The notes under the pieces were generated by a model, which searched no databases, was not told the origin of the DNA, and was given only the letters and a program-made list of their open reading frames with translations. From 73-13 sp035555435 (GTDB lineage Bacteria; Actinomycetota; Actinomycetes; Actinomycetales; Microbacteriaceae), in NCBI GenBank assembly GCA_035555435.1, contig DATMGN010000008.1, positions 43,004 to 107,003 on the forward strand: DNA of 64,000 nt. The letters run 5' to 3'. The translations under genes and the position numbers were made by a program. Below are positions 34,680 through 44,236 of the stretch, in pieces. Every line of letters starts with the position of its first letter. The first letter of the stretch is position 1.

Positions 34680-35408
34680 TCAGGCGGTCGGCCAGCTCGT
34701 CGGCAGCGGCAGCGCCCCCGGGTTCATGCGCGCGACGATCTCGGTGAGCACCCGATAGGTCTGCTCCTCCCCGACCCAGAGGTGCTTGCCGCCCTCGACC
34801 TCGACAAGCTCGACGTTCGGCGCGACCGCGAAGCGCTCGCGGGCCTCCGGCGGGCGCAGGTAGTCGTCGAGCTCCGGGATGACCGCGACGACGGGCACCT
34901 CGGCGTCCGCCCAGCGGGCGAGCTCCGCCGCCCGGGTGCGTCGCAGCGGCGGCGACAGCAGGATCGCACCGGCGATGCGCGCGGCGCGGCCGTGCTTGAG
35001 CAGCACCTCGGTCCCGAACGACCAGCCGAGCAGCCAGGGGGACGGCAGACCGCGGGACTCGACGAACGCCATCGCGGCAACCAGATCATGGCGCTCCAGC
35101 TCGCCGTCGCCGAAGGCGCCGTCGGAGGTGCCGCGCGGGGAGGTCACGCCGCGGAAGTTGAAGCGCAGCACCGCGAGGTCGGCGAGCGCCGGCAGGCGGG
35201 CGGCGGCCTTGCGCAGGATGTGGGAGTCCATGAACCCGCCGCCGGTCGGCAGCGGGTGCAGGGTCACCAGCGTCGCGACCGGATCGCGTTCGATCGGGGT
35301 CGCGAGCTCCCCGACGAGTGCGAGCCCGTCCGCCGTGTGCAGCTCGATGTCCTCGCGTCGCGCCGGCAGCTCGACGGGACCCCGGACCTCGATCGTCCCG
35401 TCGCTCAT
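34680..35408 (-). CDS. Alpha/beta hydrolase
   Basis: A 242-residue hydrolase. The nucleophile elbow is GWSFGTEVLL near residues 126-135, an early oxyanion segment is LVTLHPLPTGGGFMDSHILR, and the His lies in VEGGKHLWVGEE near 215. PELDDYLRP supplies an acidic residue. It resembles small dienelactone-hydrolase or serine-aminopeptidase-type esterases, substrate unknown. The ATG overlaps the stop of the small zinc-ribbon gene upstream (ATGA). Convergent with the AI-2E gene. Confidence 0.8.
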   Translation of the reverse strand: MSDGTIEVRGPVELPARREDIELHTADGLALVGELATPIERDPVATLVTLHPLPTGGGFMDSHILRKAAARLPALADLAVLRFNFRGVTSPRGTSDGAFGDGELERHDLVAAMAFVESRGLPSPWLLGWSFGTEVLLKHGRAARIAGAILLSPPLRRTRAAELARWADAEVPVVAVIPELDDYLRPPEARERFAVAPNVELVEVEGGKHLWVGEEQTYRVLTEIVARMNPGALPLPTSWPTA

Positions 35409-35692
35409 CGCCCGATCTCCCAGCAGCGGCGATGCCAGTGACGGCGCTGGGCGACGGCATCCTCGTCCCCCAGGATGCTGTCGGAGCGCCAGACGACGAC
35501 GTGCGCGGTCCCCGCCTCGATCGTGCCGGAGCAGCCGGGGCACACGTAGACCTTGACGGCCGCCGACGCCGGCATCGTCTGGACCGACCACTCGCCGTCG
35601 CGGCGAGCGACCGTCGCCCGCGCGCCGGTCAGGATCCGGGACGCGTTGAGCGGTTCGGCGTCGTCCGCGCGGCGCCGGTTCGCGCGGGGCAT
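35405..35692 (-). CDS. Small zinc-ribbon-like protein, function unknown
   Basis: A 95-residue protein. After a basic N-terminus (MPRANRRRADDAEPLN) it shows VYVCPGCSGTI near residue 50 and HWHRRCWEIGR at the C-terminus, a Cys2 plus His/Cys arrangement that could bind one zinc. It overlaps the alpha/beta hydrolase gene and lies 2 bp from the lytic transglycosylase gene upstream. Orthologues, as I recall, are widespread in actinobacteria as uncharacterised proteins. Nucleic-acid or protein binding is possible but unproven. Confidence 0.75.
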   Translation of the reverse strand: MPRANRRRADDAEPLNASRILTGARATVARRDGEWSVQTMPASAAVKVYVCPGCSGTIEAGTAHVVVWRSDSILGDEDAVAQRRHWHRRCWEIGR

Positions 35693-35693
35693 C

Positions 35694-36329
35694 TCAGTAC
35701 CAGCCGCGCTCTTCGGAATGCTGCCAGGCACCGCACGGCGTGCCGTACCGGCTGGTGATGTACGACAGGCCCCAGCTGATCTGGGTCGCGGGGTTCGTCG
35801 CCCAGTCGGCGCCGGCGGACGCCATCTTCTCGCCCGGCAGGGCCTGGGGAATGCCGTAGGCACCGCTCGAGGTGTTGTGCGAATAGACGTTCCAGTTCGA
35901 CTCGCGGGTCCAGAGCGCGGAGAGGCAGCTCCACTCGTTGTCGTCCCACCCGCGGGCCTTCACCATCTCGTACCCGATCGCCTGCGCGGTCCCGGGATCC
36001 GGGACACCGACTGCGGGGGCACTCGCCCACGCCGGGGCCGGAGGCGCCTCGGCGGCGAAGCCATGGCGTTCCGTCGGCGCGACGGCCGTCGCCGCCTGCA
36101 CCACATCGAGCTCCTGTCCGGCGGCCTGGCCGACCTCGCCCGACCACTGCGTCCGCGGGTCGTCGGCGCTCGACCATGCCTTCGTGGGCGCGAGCGCGGC
36201 GAGGGTCACCATCCCCATGACGGCGATCACCGCGAGCGGCGAGAGGATCCGTGCGTACGGCGCACGACGGCGCCGCGAGGCGGGGTTCCCAGCCTCGTCA
36301 GCGCTCGGGCGTGACGTCGTGATGCTCAT
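35694..36329 (-). CDS. Secreted lytic transglycosylase-like protein
   Basis: A 211-residue protein. A basic cytoplasmic N-terminus and one hydrophobic helix (ILSPLAVIAVMGMVTLAALA) act as signal or anchor. A Pro/Ala-rich linker (EAPPAPAWASAPAVG) leads to a C-terminal lysozyme-like domain: WSCLSALWTRESNWNVYSHN carries the expected catalytic Glu in TRESNW, and SSGAYGIPQALPGEKM is the family's second motif. It ends in ERGWY, as in many actinobacterial transglycosylase-like proteins. It probably cleaves peptidoglycan glycan strands during growth. Confidence 0.85.
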   Translation of the reverse strand: MSITTSRPSADEAGNPASRRRRAPYARILSPLAVIAVMGMVTLAALAPTKAWSSADDPRTQWSGEVGQAAGQELDVVQAATAVAPTERHGFAAEAPPAPAWASAPAVGVPDPGTAQAIGYEMVKARGWDDNEWSCLSALWTRESNWNVYSHNTSSGAYGIPQALPGEKMASAGADWATNPATQISWGLSYITSRYGTPCGAWQHSEERGWY

Positions 36330-36378
36330 GAAGATTCAAGTGTAGGTTGAGTCTCTCGACTCGCGGTAGCGCGCGGTC

Positions 36379-36933
36379 TCAGCGCACCGCGAGCATGACC
36401 TCGACGACGGCGTCGAGCACCGCGTCGACCTGCTGCTCCTGATAGCCGCCGCGCACGACCCGGAACGTCGCCTTGCGGACCTCGTCGGGGCTGAGCGGCA
36501 GGCCGTTCTGGAAGTAGTCGACGAGGCGCTCGCAGAACGCGTCGACGTCGCCCAGGTGGTAGCCGCGCGTGAAGCCGCTCACCCGCTTAAACTTGTGCTT
36601 CGGCGTGCGCGCGGCGCGATCGAGGATCTCCTGCGCGATGCCGCGCACCTGTCCGTACCAGACGTGCTCGCCGGCGCGCGCGACCGAGCCCTCACGCTCT
36701 CGTGCCGCGAACGCGTCCTCGAGCCGCTCGAGCGCGGCATCGACGTGCTCGGTCGAGTAGCCGCCGGATCGCATCGTGAACGCCGTGCTGCGGATCTGCT
36801 TGGCCGTCAGCACCGCGGGCGTGCCCGCGGGAGCCGAGTACGCGCGCTTCGCGTCGTCGAGGAAGTCCTCGACCTGCGCTGGATCGTAGCCCTTCGTCCC
36901 CCGCCGGGCCTTCGGGAAGGTGTTGGAGCTCAT
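36379..36933 (-). CDS. DivIVA-domain repeat protein
   Basis: A 184-residue protein with two copies of a short DivIVA-like unit: GTKGYDPAQVEDFLDDAKRA and SGFTRGYHLGDVDAFCERLV. Each is followed by a segment of the type IRSTAFTMRSGGYSTEHVDA and VRKATFRVVRGGYQEQQVDA. This matches the actinobacterial DivIVA-domain repeat families. It lacks the long coiled coil of true DivIVA. The ATG at 36933 is preferred over one 30 nt upstream because it gives the family's short N-terminus. It lies 13 bp downstream of cdsA on the same strand. A role in curvature recognition or growth-site assembly is inferred. Confidence 0.82.
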   Translation of the reverse strand: MSSNTFPKARRGTKGYDPAQVEDFLDDAKRAYSAPAGTPAVLTAKQIRSTAFTMRSGGYSTEHVDAALERLEDAFAAREREGSVARAGEHVWYGQVRGIAQEILDRAARTPKHKFKRVSGFTRGYHLGDVDAFCERLVDYFQNGLPLSPDEVRKATFRVVRGGYQEQQVDAVLDAVVEVMLAVR

Positions 36934-36946
36934 GCGCTGAATTGTG

Positions 36947-37828
36947 TCAGAAGAAGACCGCATAGAGGCCGAACGCGACGATCAGGGACGGGGCGATCGA
37001 GTCGAGGCGGTCGAGCACCCCGCCGTGGCCGGGCATCCAGCCGCTCATGTCCTTGACGCCGATGTTGCGCTTGATGAGCGATTCGGCGAGATCGCCCATC
37101 GTCCCGGTCGCGACGAACAGCAGCCCTGCGAGCAGTCCGACCCACCACGCCTGCTGCCACATGAACATGCCGATGAGCAGCCCGGCGATGAGCGAGGCGG
37201 CGATGCCGCCGGCGAAGCCCTCCCAGGACTTCTTCGGACTGATCTTCGGCGCCATCGGGTGCCTGCCGAGCGTGAGACCGACCGCGTAGGCACCCGTGTC
37301 GTTGACGATCACGATGATGAGACAGCCGAGCAGCCACCACTGCCCCTCCGGCTGCGCGTGGAGCACCATCGACCACGAGCACAGGAACGTGACGTAGAGC
37401 ACCACGAAGGCTGCGGACGCGAGGTCGGGTCCGAGCGCGCCGGGCCGGGCGCGCAGCTGCGGCGACGCCTGCTCGGCGATGCGCCAGAGCAGCACGAACG
37501 CGATGCCGGCGAGCGTGACGAGCCACAGGCCGGCGCTCCCGAGCCAGAATCCCGCGGGCGGCCCGAGCACCGCGACCGCGATGAGCGGGATCCTCGGCAC
37601 GCGCCGGCCGATGCCGCGCAGGGCGTTCGCGAGCTCCGACGAGCCCGCGACGGTCGCGGCCGCTGCGACGAGCACGAGGATAGGCTTGAAGAACACGCCG
37701 GCGACGACGAGCCCGCCCAGAATGACGCCGGTCAGGATGGCCTGGAGCAGCGGACGTCCGCTCCGGCGATTGATCTCGTCGTTGGCCTCGCGCAGCTGGG
37801 CTTCGAACGTCTCGAAGTCGGCCGCCAT
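36947..37828 (-). CDS. cdsA: Phosphatidate cytidylyltransferase
   Basis: A 293-residue membrane enzyme making CDP-diacylglycerol from CTP and phosphatidic acid, the branch point of phospholipid synthesis. The family signature is GHGGVLDRLDSIAPSLIVAF near the C-terminus, preceded by APKISPKKSWEGFAGGIAAS. About seven or eight helices. Its start overlaps the frr stop, consistent with the conserved frr-cdsA order. The N-terminal 25 residues are cytoplasmic and acidic. No oddity. Confidence 0.95.
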   Translation of the reverse strand: MAADFETFEAQLREANDEINRRSGRPLLQAILTGVILGGLVVAGVFFKPILVLVAAAATVAGSSELANALRGIGRRVPRIPLIAVAVLGPPAGFWLGSAGLWLVTLAGIAFVLLWRIAEQASPQLRARPGALGPDLASAAFVVLYVTFLCSWSMVLHAQPEGQWWLLGCLIIVIVNDTGAYAVGLTLGRHPMAPKISPKKSWEGFAGGIAASLIAGLLIGMFMWQQAWWVGLLAGLLFVATGTMGDLAESLIKRNIGVKDMSGWMPGHGGVLDRLDSIAPSLIVAFGLYAVFF

Positions 37829-38382
37829 CAGACCTCGAGCAGCTCGGATTCCTTGTGCTTGAGCGCCGTGTCGATCGCGTCCACGTGCGTCTTCGTCGCG
37901 GCGTCGAGCTCCTTCTCCGCACGCGCGATCTCGTCGTCCCCGACGCCGTCGAGCTTGTCGAGCGCCTCCCGCGCCGTGCGGCGGAGGTTGCGCAGCACCA
38001 CCCGAGCCGCCTCGGCCTTGTCCCGCACGAGCTTGACGAAGTCCTTGCGGCGGTCCTGCGTGAGCTCGGGAATCGTCGCCCGGATGACCGACCCGTCGTT
38101 GCCGACCGTCGCGCCGAGATGCGAGGCGGCGACGAGGGCCTTCTCGACGTCCTTGAGGGCCGACTTGTCGAACGGCGTGATCAACAGCGTGCGGGCGTCC
38201 TGATTCTGGAGCGTCGCGAGCTGCACGAGTGGCGTCGGCGTGCCGTAGTACTCGACGAGCACCTTCTGGAACAGCGCGGGGTTCGCCCGGCCGGCCGTGA
38301 CCGTCGCGAAGTCGTCCTTCGCGACCTCGACGGCGAGGTCCATCTTCTCCTTGGCGTCCGCAAGGACGTCGGTGATCGTCAT
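37828..38382 (-). CDS. frr: Ribosome recycling factor
   Basis: A 184-residue cytoplasmic factor that with EF-G splits post-termination ribosomes. The family core is TVTAGRANPALFQKVLVEYY near residues 26-45, then TPLVQLATLQNQDARTLLI and IPELTQDRRKDFVKLVRDKA. Length is normal. The ATG at 38382 gives the family N-terminus. It normally follows pyrH directly; here 7.6 kb carrying the surface-protein and sigma genes separates the two, with a terminator upstream at 38415-38447, so frr must have its own promoter. cdsA overlaps its stop. Confidence 0.97.
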   Translation of the reverse strand: MTITDVLADAKEKMDLAVEVAKDDFATVTAGRANPALFQKVLVEYYGTPTPLVQLATLQNQDARTLLITPFDKSALKDVEKALVAASHLGATVGNDGSVIRATIPELTQDRRKDFVKLVRDKAEAARVVLRNLRRTAREALDKLDGVGDDEIARAEKELDAATKTHVDAIDTALKHKESELLEV

Positions 38383-38414
38383 TCGGGCGCTCCTTACACG
38401 TCGGCCTGAGTCTA

Positions 38415-38447
38415 GTCGGCCGCCCTCGACTTGCGCGGGCGGCCGAC
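38415..38447 (-). terminator. Hairpin terminator after the giant surface protein gene
   Basis: Perfect 11-bp arms GTCGGCCGCCC (38415-38425) and GGGCGGCCGAC (38437-38447) with an 11-nt loop, 7 bp past the stop of the surface protein and before frr. Confidence 0.75.
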
Positions 38448-38453
38448 CGTGAC

Positions 38454-41400
38454 TCACCGCCGACGCAGGCGGATCCGCAGGATCGCCGTGGCAGCGCCGA
38501 GCGTCACGAGCCAGAACGCGATGAGCAACGCGCCGCGAGCGCCCTCCTGGCCCGTGTACGCGAGCTGCGTCACGGAGGGGCCCGCGAGGATCGCGGCCGA
38601 CCACTCGTCGTCGTCGAACACGGCCACGCCGGACCAGATGCCGACGGCGCGCGCGGTGCCCACGTTGGAGTAGCTGGGCCCCGGCCCGATGGGGCCGGTG
38701 CCTTCGCAGACGATCGTCGCGCCGACCGCGATGGCCACCGCAGGGCAGATCACCCTGACTCCGCGCGAGTCGACGACGGCGAGATCGACGAGCTGCTCGC
38801 CTCCCGTATTGGTGACCGTGTACTCCCAGGTCACATCGCGGTCGGCCTCGAGTGCGGCGCCGACACTGATCCCGACGGCGTCCTTGATGATCCGCACCGC
38901 CGGCTCAGGCATGCTGAGCGCGATGCTCCAGTCATCGTCGTCCGTCGCCGAATCCCCCGACGACGTGCCCGTCGCCGTCGCCGTCGCGACATTCGTGTAC
39001 CCGGCGGCGACACCGACGGAGCCCGAGCCGGTGCACACGACCGTCTGGCCGATCGCGAGCGTCGTCACCGGGCAGGTCACGACGACCCCGCGGTCATCGA
39101 CGACCGTGAGCCCCTCCAGGGGTTCCTCGCCGTGATTGGTCACTGCGTAGTTCCAATCGACGACGAACCCGACCGGGACGACATCGCCTTCGATCGCGTT
39201 CGTCGAGCCCTTGACGATCGTCAGGCTCGGAATCAACGGCACGTGGACCTCGACGCTCCATTCGTCATCGTCCGTCACCTGGGTGCCCGTCAGCACCGTG
39301 GTGCCGGTCACCGCGCCGATGTTCGTGTAGGTCCCCGCTGTGCCGCCGACCGAACCACTGCCCGTGCAGACCATGGAGGCCCCCGGGTCCAGGACCGTCA
39401 CGGGGCAGCTGACGACGACCCCGCGGTTGTCGGCGACCGACAGCGCGACGACCTGCTCCTCGCCGGCGTTGGTCACGACATACTCCCAGTCCACGACCGT
39501 GCCCCCGGCGACGATGCCGCCCTCGACCGCGTTCGTCGAACGCTTATCGATCGTCACGCCCACGTCGTAGGGGTCGACCGCGGTGGTCCAGCTGTCCTGG
39601 TCGCTCGAAGGCAGCGCTGTCAGTTGGCCGACGCCGTTCGCCGTCGCGACATTGGTGTAGGACGGGCCGAGGCCCACCGAACCGGATGCGGCGCAGGTCA
39701 TCGAGGCGCCCGGCGCGAGCACACTGACCGGGCAGACGACGCTCGCGATCCGGTCGTCGACGACCGAGATGCCGCCGAGCGTCTCGGTGCCGGTGTTCGT
39801 GACCTCGTACTCCCAGTGCACGACCGTCTCCGCCGGGACGAGGCCGCCCTCGATCGCGTCGGTCGCGTACTTGTCGATCGTGAGGCCCGGCACCGGCGGG
39901 ATGATGCCGACGGACCAGGGGTCGTTCGCCGTCGCGGCGCCCCCCGACACGACGCCGACGCCGGACACGACGCCGACATTCGTATACGGCGAGGCCGTGC
40001 CGACCGAGCCGGTGCCGGTGCAGTCCATCGACAGGCCGATGCCGAGCGTCGTCGCCGGGCAGGCCACCGCGACGCCACGGTTGTCGGTGACCAGCAGGTC
40101 CGCGAGCGCCTCGGGTCCCGTGTTGGTGACCCGATACGTCCAGGTGACGGCGGTGCCCGGCATGATCTGCGCGGGCGCCTCGCTCACGCCGACCGCGAAC
40201 TTGTCGATCGTGACGAGCGGCACGAGCGGATCGATGAGGACCGACCAGTCGTCGAGTGCCGTCGCGACCTCGGCTGACTCGCTGCCGACGGCCGTCGCGG
40301 TTGCGAGGTTCGTGTAGCTGGCGGCATTGCCGATCGAGCCTGTCGCCGTGCAGGTCGTCGAGGCCCCGACGCCGAGCACGCCGACGGGACAGCTCACCGT
40401 GCCGGGCGCCAGCCGGTCATCGGTGACCTCGAGGTCCTCGATGGGCTCGTTGCCGGTATTCGTGACGCGGTAGCTCCAGGTCACCGCCGTCATGCCCCGC
40501 AGCGACGCGCCCTCCACGATCGCCGCACCGCTGCTCGCGACGACTCCCGACTTGATGACCGAGATCTGCGGCACGTACGGGAGCACGTCGGCGAACCAGT
40601 CGTCTTCGGCCTCGGCGGGGATCCCGCTCAGCGAGCCCTCGCCCGTGACCGTCGCGACGTTGCGGTAGGTCGTCGGGGCACCGAGGTGGGTGCCGATCGA
40701 ACCGCTGCCCTCGCAGGTCATCGAGGCGCCGACCGCGAGCGTCGTGACGCCCCCGCAGTCGACGACGACGCCTTGGTCGTCGACGACGACGAGCCTCGTC
40801 AACGGCTCGTTGCCGGAGTTCGTCACGACGTAGTCCCAAGTCAGGACGGTGCGCTCGATGACGCTCGAGCCCTCGACGGCCCCACGCGCCGACTTGGCGA
40901 TCGAGACGGACGGCTCGACGATCGCGATGCTCACCGCGCAGCCGGGCTCCGTGCCCGTCTGGCAGTTCGTCGGGATGCCGCCGATCACGCCCGTCACGGC
41001 GTTGACGACGCCGGCACCGCCGAGCACGCCCGGCGTGCGCTGCGTCGCCGTCACGCTGAAGCGAATGGTCACCGCCTCGCCCGGCTGGAGCGAGCCCGTC
41101 CACGTGAGTGTCGCGGCGCCAGGGGCGTACCCGACGGTGCCGAGCGGGACGGTGTCGTCGGTGCTCAGGAAGGCGACGGCGTCGCCGTTGTACGTCGCGT
41201 ACTGGAGGATCCCTGCGAGGTCATCGCTCACCGTCACCCCGTTCGCCGCCGAGGAGAGCCGGTTCACCGCGGTGATCTCGTACTCGACGACGTCGCCGAC
41301 CGCGACCGGGGTGCCGGCCTGCGCGCTCGTCTTAGTCACGAGCACTTCCGCGGGCATCGTGATGCCGACGCCCCCGCTCTCGGCGGGCGCCAGTGGCAGG

Positions 41401-44171
41401 CCGCCGCTCGATGCCCGCTGGGAGACCGTGTTCCACGCGACACGTCCGCTGTCGGTCCCCGCTGGGATGGACATCCCGAACCGGATGTTGACGCTCGAGC
41501 CGGACGCCCAGCTGCCCGCGAGCACGATGCGCAGCGCCTTCACCGCCGCATTCCCGCCCAACAAGGCCGGGTCGGACGTCCAGTCGTTGTCACACGCACC
41601 CTGGCCGGGGTAGACCTCGGGACGGCACGGATTCGCCGATGCGGAGAACGCGACGCTCGCACCGGGCGGGACCGCGGCGGTCAGTCCGGTGAACACGGGC
41701 GAGAACGCACTGCCGCGCGGACCCGTGTTCGTCGCGGTGGTCCCCGTGTCGCCGACGAACGGCAGGATGTCGTAGAGCACGATGTCCGAGAGCGTCGGCT
41801 GTCCGGCATTCTCCCAGTGGATCAGGTACTCGGCAGCCCCGCTCGGCGTGGACGCGACCTCGCCGATGCCGAGCCAGGTCGACGACGCGACGTCTCGGAC
41901 GTGCTTGCCCACCGAGCTCGCCGCAGCGCTCGTCGGCACCGCGTAGTTCGCGCTCGTGGTCCGGTAGCAGCCGGCGTCGCCGACCGTCAGCCCGTCCCCG
42001 TCGAGGTCGCGCGGATCATTGGCGAACACCCCGTAGGTGAGGGGGCTTTCGAGACAGTGCGTCGGCAGCGGCGAGCCGTCGACCGAGGAATAGGAGGCGG
42101 CCTGGATCAGTCCGTAGAACGAGCCCCAGGTGGGCACGATCGGCACGGAGACCGCGATCCAGTGGAAGAAGTCGCCGGTCGTCGCGGGCACGGCCGGCGT
42201 CCCGAGCCGCGGCGTGAGTCGCACGAGTGCCGGCCGACCGGTCACCGGGTGCTCCGGCACCATCTCGATGTCGTAGTCCCCGATGTGGTTCGCGCTGCCG
42301 CCTGCGTTGAGGTCGCGCACGTAGTAGTAGTTCGGGTTGGACATCCGGCCCGCGTCGACCGCGTACCCCTCGGGCAGCACGATCGTATAGACGGGGAGTC
42401 CCGACAACGGGTCCAGGCCGGAAGTCAGAAAGTTCGCCGTGACCAGGTGCTGCCCCGCGACCAGCGCCGGCAGGGTGACCGCGGTCGCCTGCGCGATGGA
42501 CTCCCGCACGACGCCGATCCCGGTCGCCTCGACCGCGGAGAAGTAGCTCTGCGCCGCGTTCTCGATCGTCGCCTCGAACGTGTTCTCCAGCAGCATCGAT
42601 TGGTCGGCGACCTCGGTGAGTCGGGTGTCCAGGACGATGCCGACGCTGCCATTGACGGTCGGCTGATTCATCAGGACGCTGAACCCGACGTAGCTGCGTC
42701 CGCCGGTCGGAGTCGGCAGCGGGTTGAGCGAGGCGATCGGATTCGCCGGCGAGAACACCGCGCTCGTCCCGTCGTCGTAGAAGAGCTCGAGGCTGCGTAT
42801 CCCGAACGCCCCGCCGGGGGTGTAGCTGAAGCTGAGCCCGTGGAGCGTCTCCGCCGGGTCGCTGCACCCGGCCTCGGACGCGTAGCCGTCCGCCGTCGGC
42901 GAGGTGGCGCACGGCATCCAGTCGGTGATCCGCACGTCGTCGCCCGGCTGGAGCAGATTGACGCTCATGTTGTAGGTGTGTCCGGCCATCTGGCCACCGA
43001 AGCCGTACGGCGTCGCGAACCACGCGTTGCACACGCCCGCGGGCGGGACGTACCCGGCCTCCGGGTTGACGCGCCCGCGACCGCATTTCAATGCGTACGG
43101 GTCCGGTCTCGGCGTGAGCACGTTGCTGTGCTGCACCTCGGCATGCTGCTGGTGGAGCACGCCGGCGGTGTCCGTGAAGGTCACGTCCAGCGCATTGACG
43201 ATCGCCGGGTCATAGGCCGGGTCGGCGGACGACGCGACAGTCGGCATGTCCACCGTGACGTAGAACGGTGGGCGATCAGCGGGCCCGCAGGAGGTCCAGG
43301 TGACGGTCCGCGTGCCGGCGTCGTACACCCCGCCGGCGCTCGCCGACACGAACACGAGACCCGGCACCGCCGGCAGCGTGTCGACGATGGAGATCGTGCC
43401 CGCGACGGCGGTATCGGTCGCATTGTTGCTCCAGAACTGCGGCGTGCAGTCCGACCAGGCGTTCGTCGTGGAGTCCCAGATGCCCCTGATCTGCGGCTGG
43501 ATCTCGTAGACGAATCGACCGACGCCGGCCGCGATCCGCGAACCGCCGACGAACCGCTTGCTCGGGGCCACGAGATCGGCCACGGTCACGGACGATCGCG
43601 GGAGGGAGTTCGAAGGGACCGGCGTCGTGAAGCTCGACGAGGAGAGCACGGCCGGACCGAACACGAAGCCCGCGCCGTCGCCCTCCGCGTGGTTCGGGTG
43701 CACCGTCACGAGGATGCTCTCCGTCGCGCCGGCGGGCACCGTCTGGGAGGACAGGCAGGTGATCAGGATCTGCGTGCTGCCGTAGTCGGTGCTGCAGCTG
43801 AACGCTGCCGCGGACCCGGACGGCAGTTGCACCGTCACGCCCCAGGACTCCATGTCCTGGATCGCACCGGCCGGCGAGTCGAGCGAGATGGGGATCTCAA
43901 GGCGCGGGGATGCGCACGAGTCGACCCCGACCCCCAGACACGACCAGGCGACCGTGTAGGAGAACGTCGAGCCGATCGGCTGCGCCGCGGGACTCGAGGT
44001 CGAGATCGTGAGCCCCCCGCTCGGGACCGCGAACGCGGTCGTGGCGGTGAATGCCGCCCCGCTGAGGGCGATCGAGAACGCGACGACGGTCGCGATGAGC
44101 TTGCGAAGACGATGACGACGCTCCCGCACCACGCGAGCGGAGCGGCGCTGAACGAGATGAGTGCGGCGCAC
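38454..44171 (-). CDS. Giant repeat surface protein with LAYTG sorting signal
   Basis: A 1905-residue secreted protein. A long basic n-region and hydrophobic core (LIATVVAFSIALSGAAFT) end near AFA at residue 48. Residues 50-940 form a large non-repetitive beta-rich adhesin-like region. A DUF11-like module starts near 942 (VLVTKTSAQAGTPVAVGDVV). About seven tandem repeats of roughly 111 residues fill 1086-1865, each built as xIxKxxxxAxEG, WxYxVTNxGxEPL, VxCPxxxLxxGxSxxCxGxG, SVGxxxxYTNV and DDxWS. The C-terminus has LAYTG at 1870-1874, a helix (LLIAFWLVTLGAATAILRI) and RLRRR, the layout for class E sortase substrates (LAXTG). GTG start with GGAAGGA upstream. It lies 91 bp after the membrane-tethered sigma gene, its likely regulator. 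Confidence 0.88.
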   Translation of the reverse strand: MRRTHLVQRRSARVVRERRHRLRKLIATVVAFSIALSGAAFTATTAFAVPSGGLTISTSSPAAQPIGSTFSYTVAWSCLGVGVDSCASPRLEIPISLDSPAGAIQDMESWGVTVQLPSGSAAAFSCSTDYGSTQILITCLSSQTVPAGATESILVTVHPNHAEGDGAGFVFGPAVLSSSSFTTPVPSNSLPRSSVTVADLVAPSKRFVGGSRIAAGVGRFVYEIQPQIRGIWDSTTNAWSDCTPQFWSNNATDTAVAGTISIVDTLPAVPGLVFVSASAGGVYDAGTRTVTWTSCGPADRPPFYVTVDMPTVASSADPAYDPAIVNALDVTFTDTAGVLHQQHAEVQHSNVLTPRPDPYALKCGRGRVNPEAGYVPPAGVCNAWFATPYGFGGQMAGHTYNMSVNLLQPGDDVRITDWMPCATSPTADGYASEAGCSDPAETLHGLSFSYTPGGAFGIRSLELFYDDGTSAVFSPANPIASLNPLPTPTGGRSYVGFSVLMNQPTVNGSVGIVLDTRLTEVADQSMLLENTFEATIENAAQSYFSAVEATGIGVVRESIAQATAVTLPALVAGQHLVTANFLTSGLDPLSGLPVYTIVLPEGYAVDAGRMSNPNYYYVRDLNAGGSANHIGDYDIEMVPEHPVTGRPALVRLTPRLGTPAVPATTGDFFHWIAVSVPIVPTWGSFYGLIQAASYSSVDGSPLPTHCLESPLTYGVFANDPRDLDGDGLTVGDAGCYRTTSANYAVPTSAAASSVGKHVRDVASSTWLGIGEVASTPSGAAEYLIHWENAGQPTLSDIVLYDILPFVGDTGTTATNTGPRGSAFSPVFTGLTAAVPPGASVAFSASANPCRPEVYPGQGACDNDWTSDPALLGGNAAVKALRIVLAGSWASGSSVNIRFGMSIPAGTDSGRVAWNTVSQRASSGGLPLAPAESGGVGITMPAEVLVTKTSAQAGTPVAVGDVVEYEITAVNRLSSAANGVTVSDDLAGILQYATYNGDAVAFLSTDDTVPLGTVGYAPGAATLTWTGSLQPGEAVTIRFSVTATQRTPGVLGGAGVVNAVTGVIGGIPTNCQTGTEPGCAVSIAIVEPSVSIAKSARGAVEGSSVIERTVLTWDYVVTNSGNEPLTRLVVVDDQGVVVDCGGVTTLAVGASMTCEGSGSIGTHLGAPTTYRNVATVTGEGSLSGIPAEAEDDWFADVLPYVPQISVIKSGVVASSGAAIVEGASLRGMTAVTWSYRVTNTGNEPIEDLEVTDDRLAPGTVSCPVGVLGVGASTTCTATGSIGNAASYTNLATATAVGSESAEVATALDDWSVLIDPLVPLVTIDKFAVGVSEAPAQIMPGTAVTWTYRVTNTGPEALADLLVTDNRGVAVACPATTLGIGLSMDCTGTGSVGTASPYTNVGVVSGVGVVSGGAATANDPWSVGIIPPVPGLTIDKYATDAIEGGLVPAETVVHWEYEVTNTGTETLGGISVVDDRIASVVCPVSVLAPGASMTCAASGSVGLGPSYTNVATANGVGQLTALPSSDQDSWTTAVDPYDVGVTIDKRSTNAVEGGIVAGGTVVDWEYVVTNAGEEQVVALSVADNRGVVVSCPVTVLDPGASMVCTGSGSVGGTAGTYTNIGAVTGTTVLTGTQVTDDDEWSVEVHVPLIPSLTIVKGSTNAIEGDVVPVGFVVDWNYAVTNHGEEPLEGLTVVDDRGVVVTCPVTTLAIGQTVVCTGSGSVGVAAGYTNVATATATGTSSGDSATDDDDWSIALSMPEPAVRIIKDAVGISVGAALEADRDVTWEYTVTNTGGEQLVDLAVVDSRGVRVICPAVAIAVGATIVCEGTGPIGPGPSYSNVGTARAVGIWSGVAVFDDDEWSAAILAGPSVTQLAYTGQEGARGALLIAFWLVTLGAATAILRIRLRRR

Positions 44172-44236
44172 GATGGTCCTTCCCCGGCGATAGCCATGCG
44201 GCTACTTCAGAGGAAAGATGCGAAGCGGTGGAGCCG

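Noticed and set aside
38560..40930. Regular spacing that might suggest a CRISPR-like or satellite array
   Set aside because: The period is about 335 bp, in frame, and encodes protein modules; units are diverged and there are no spacers.
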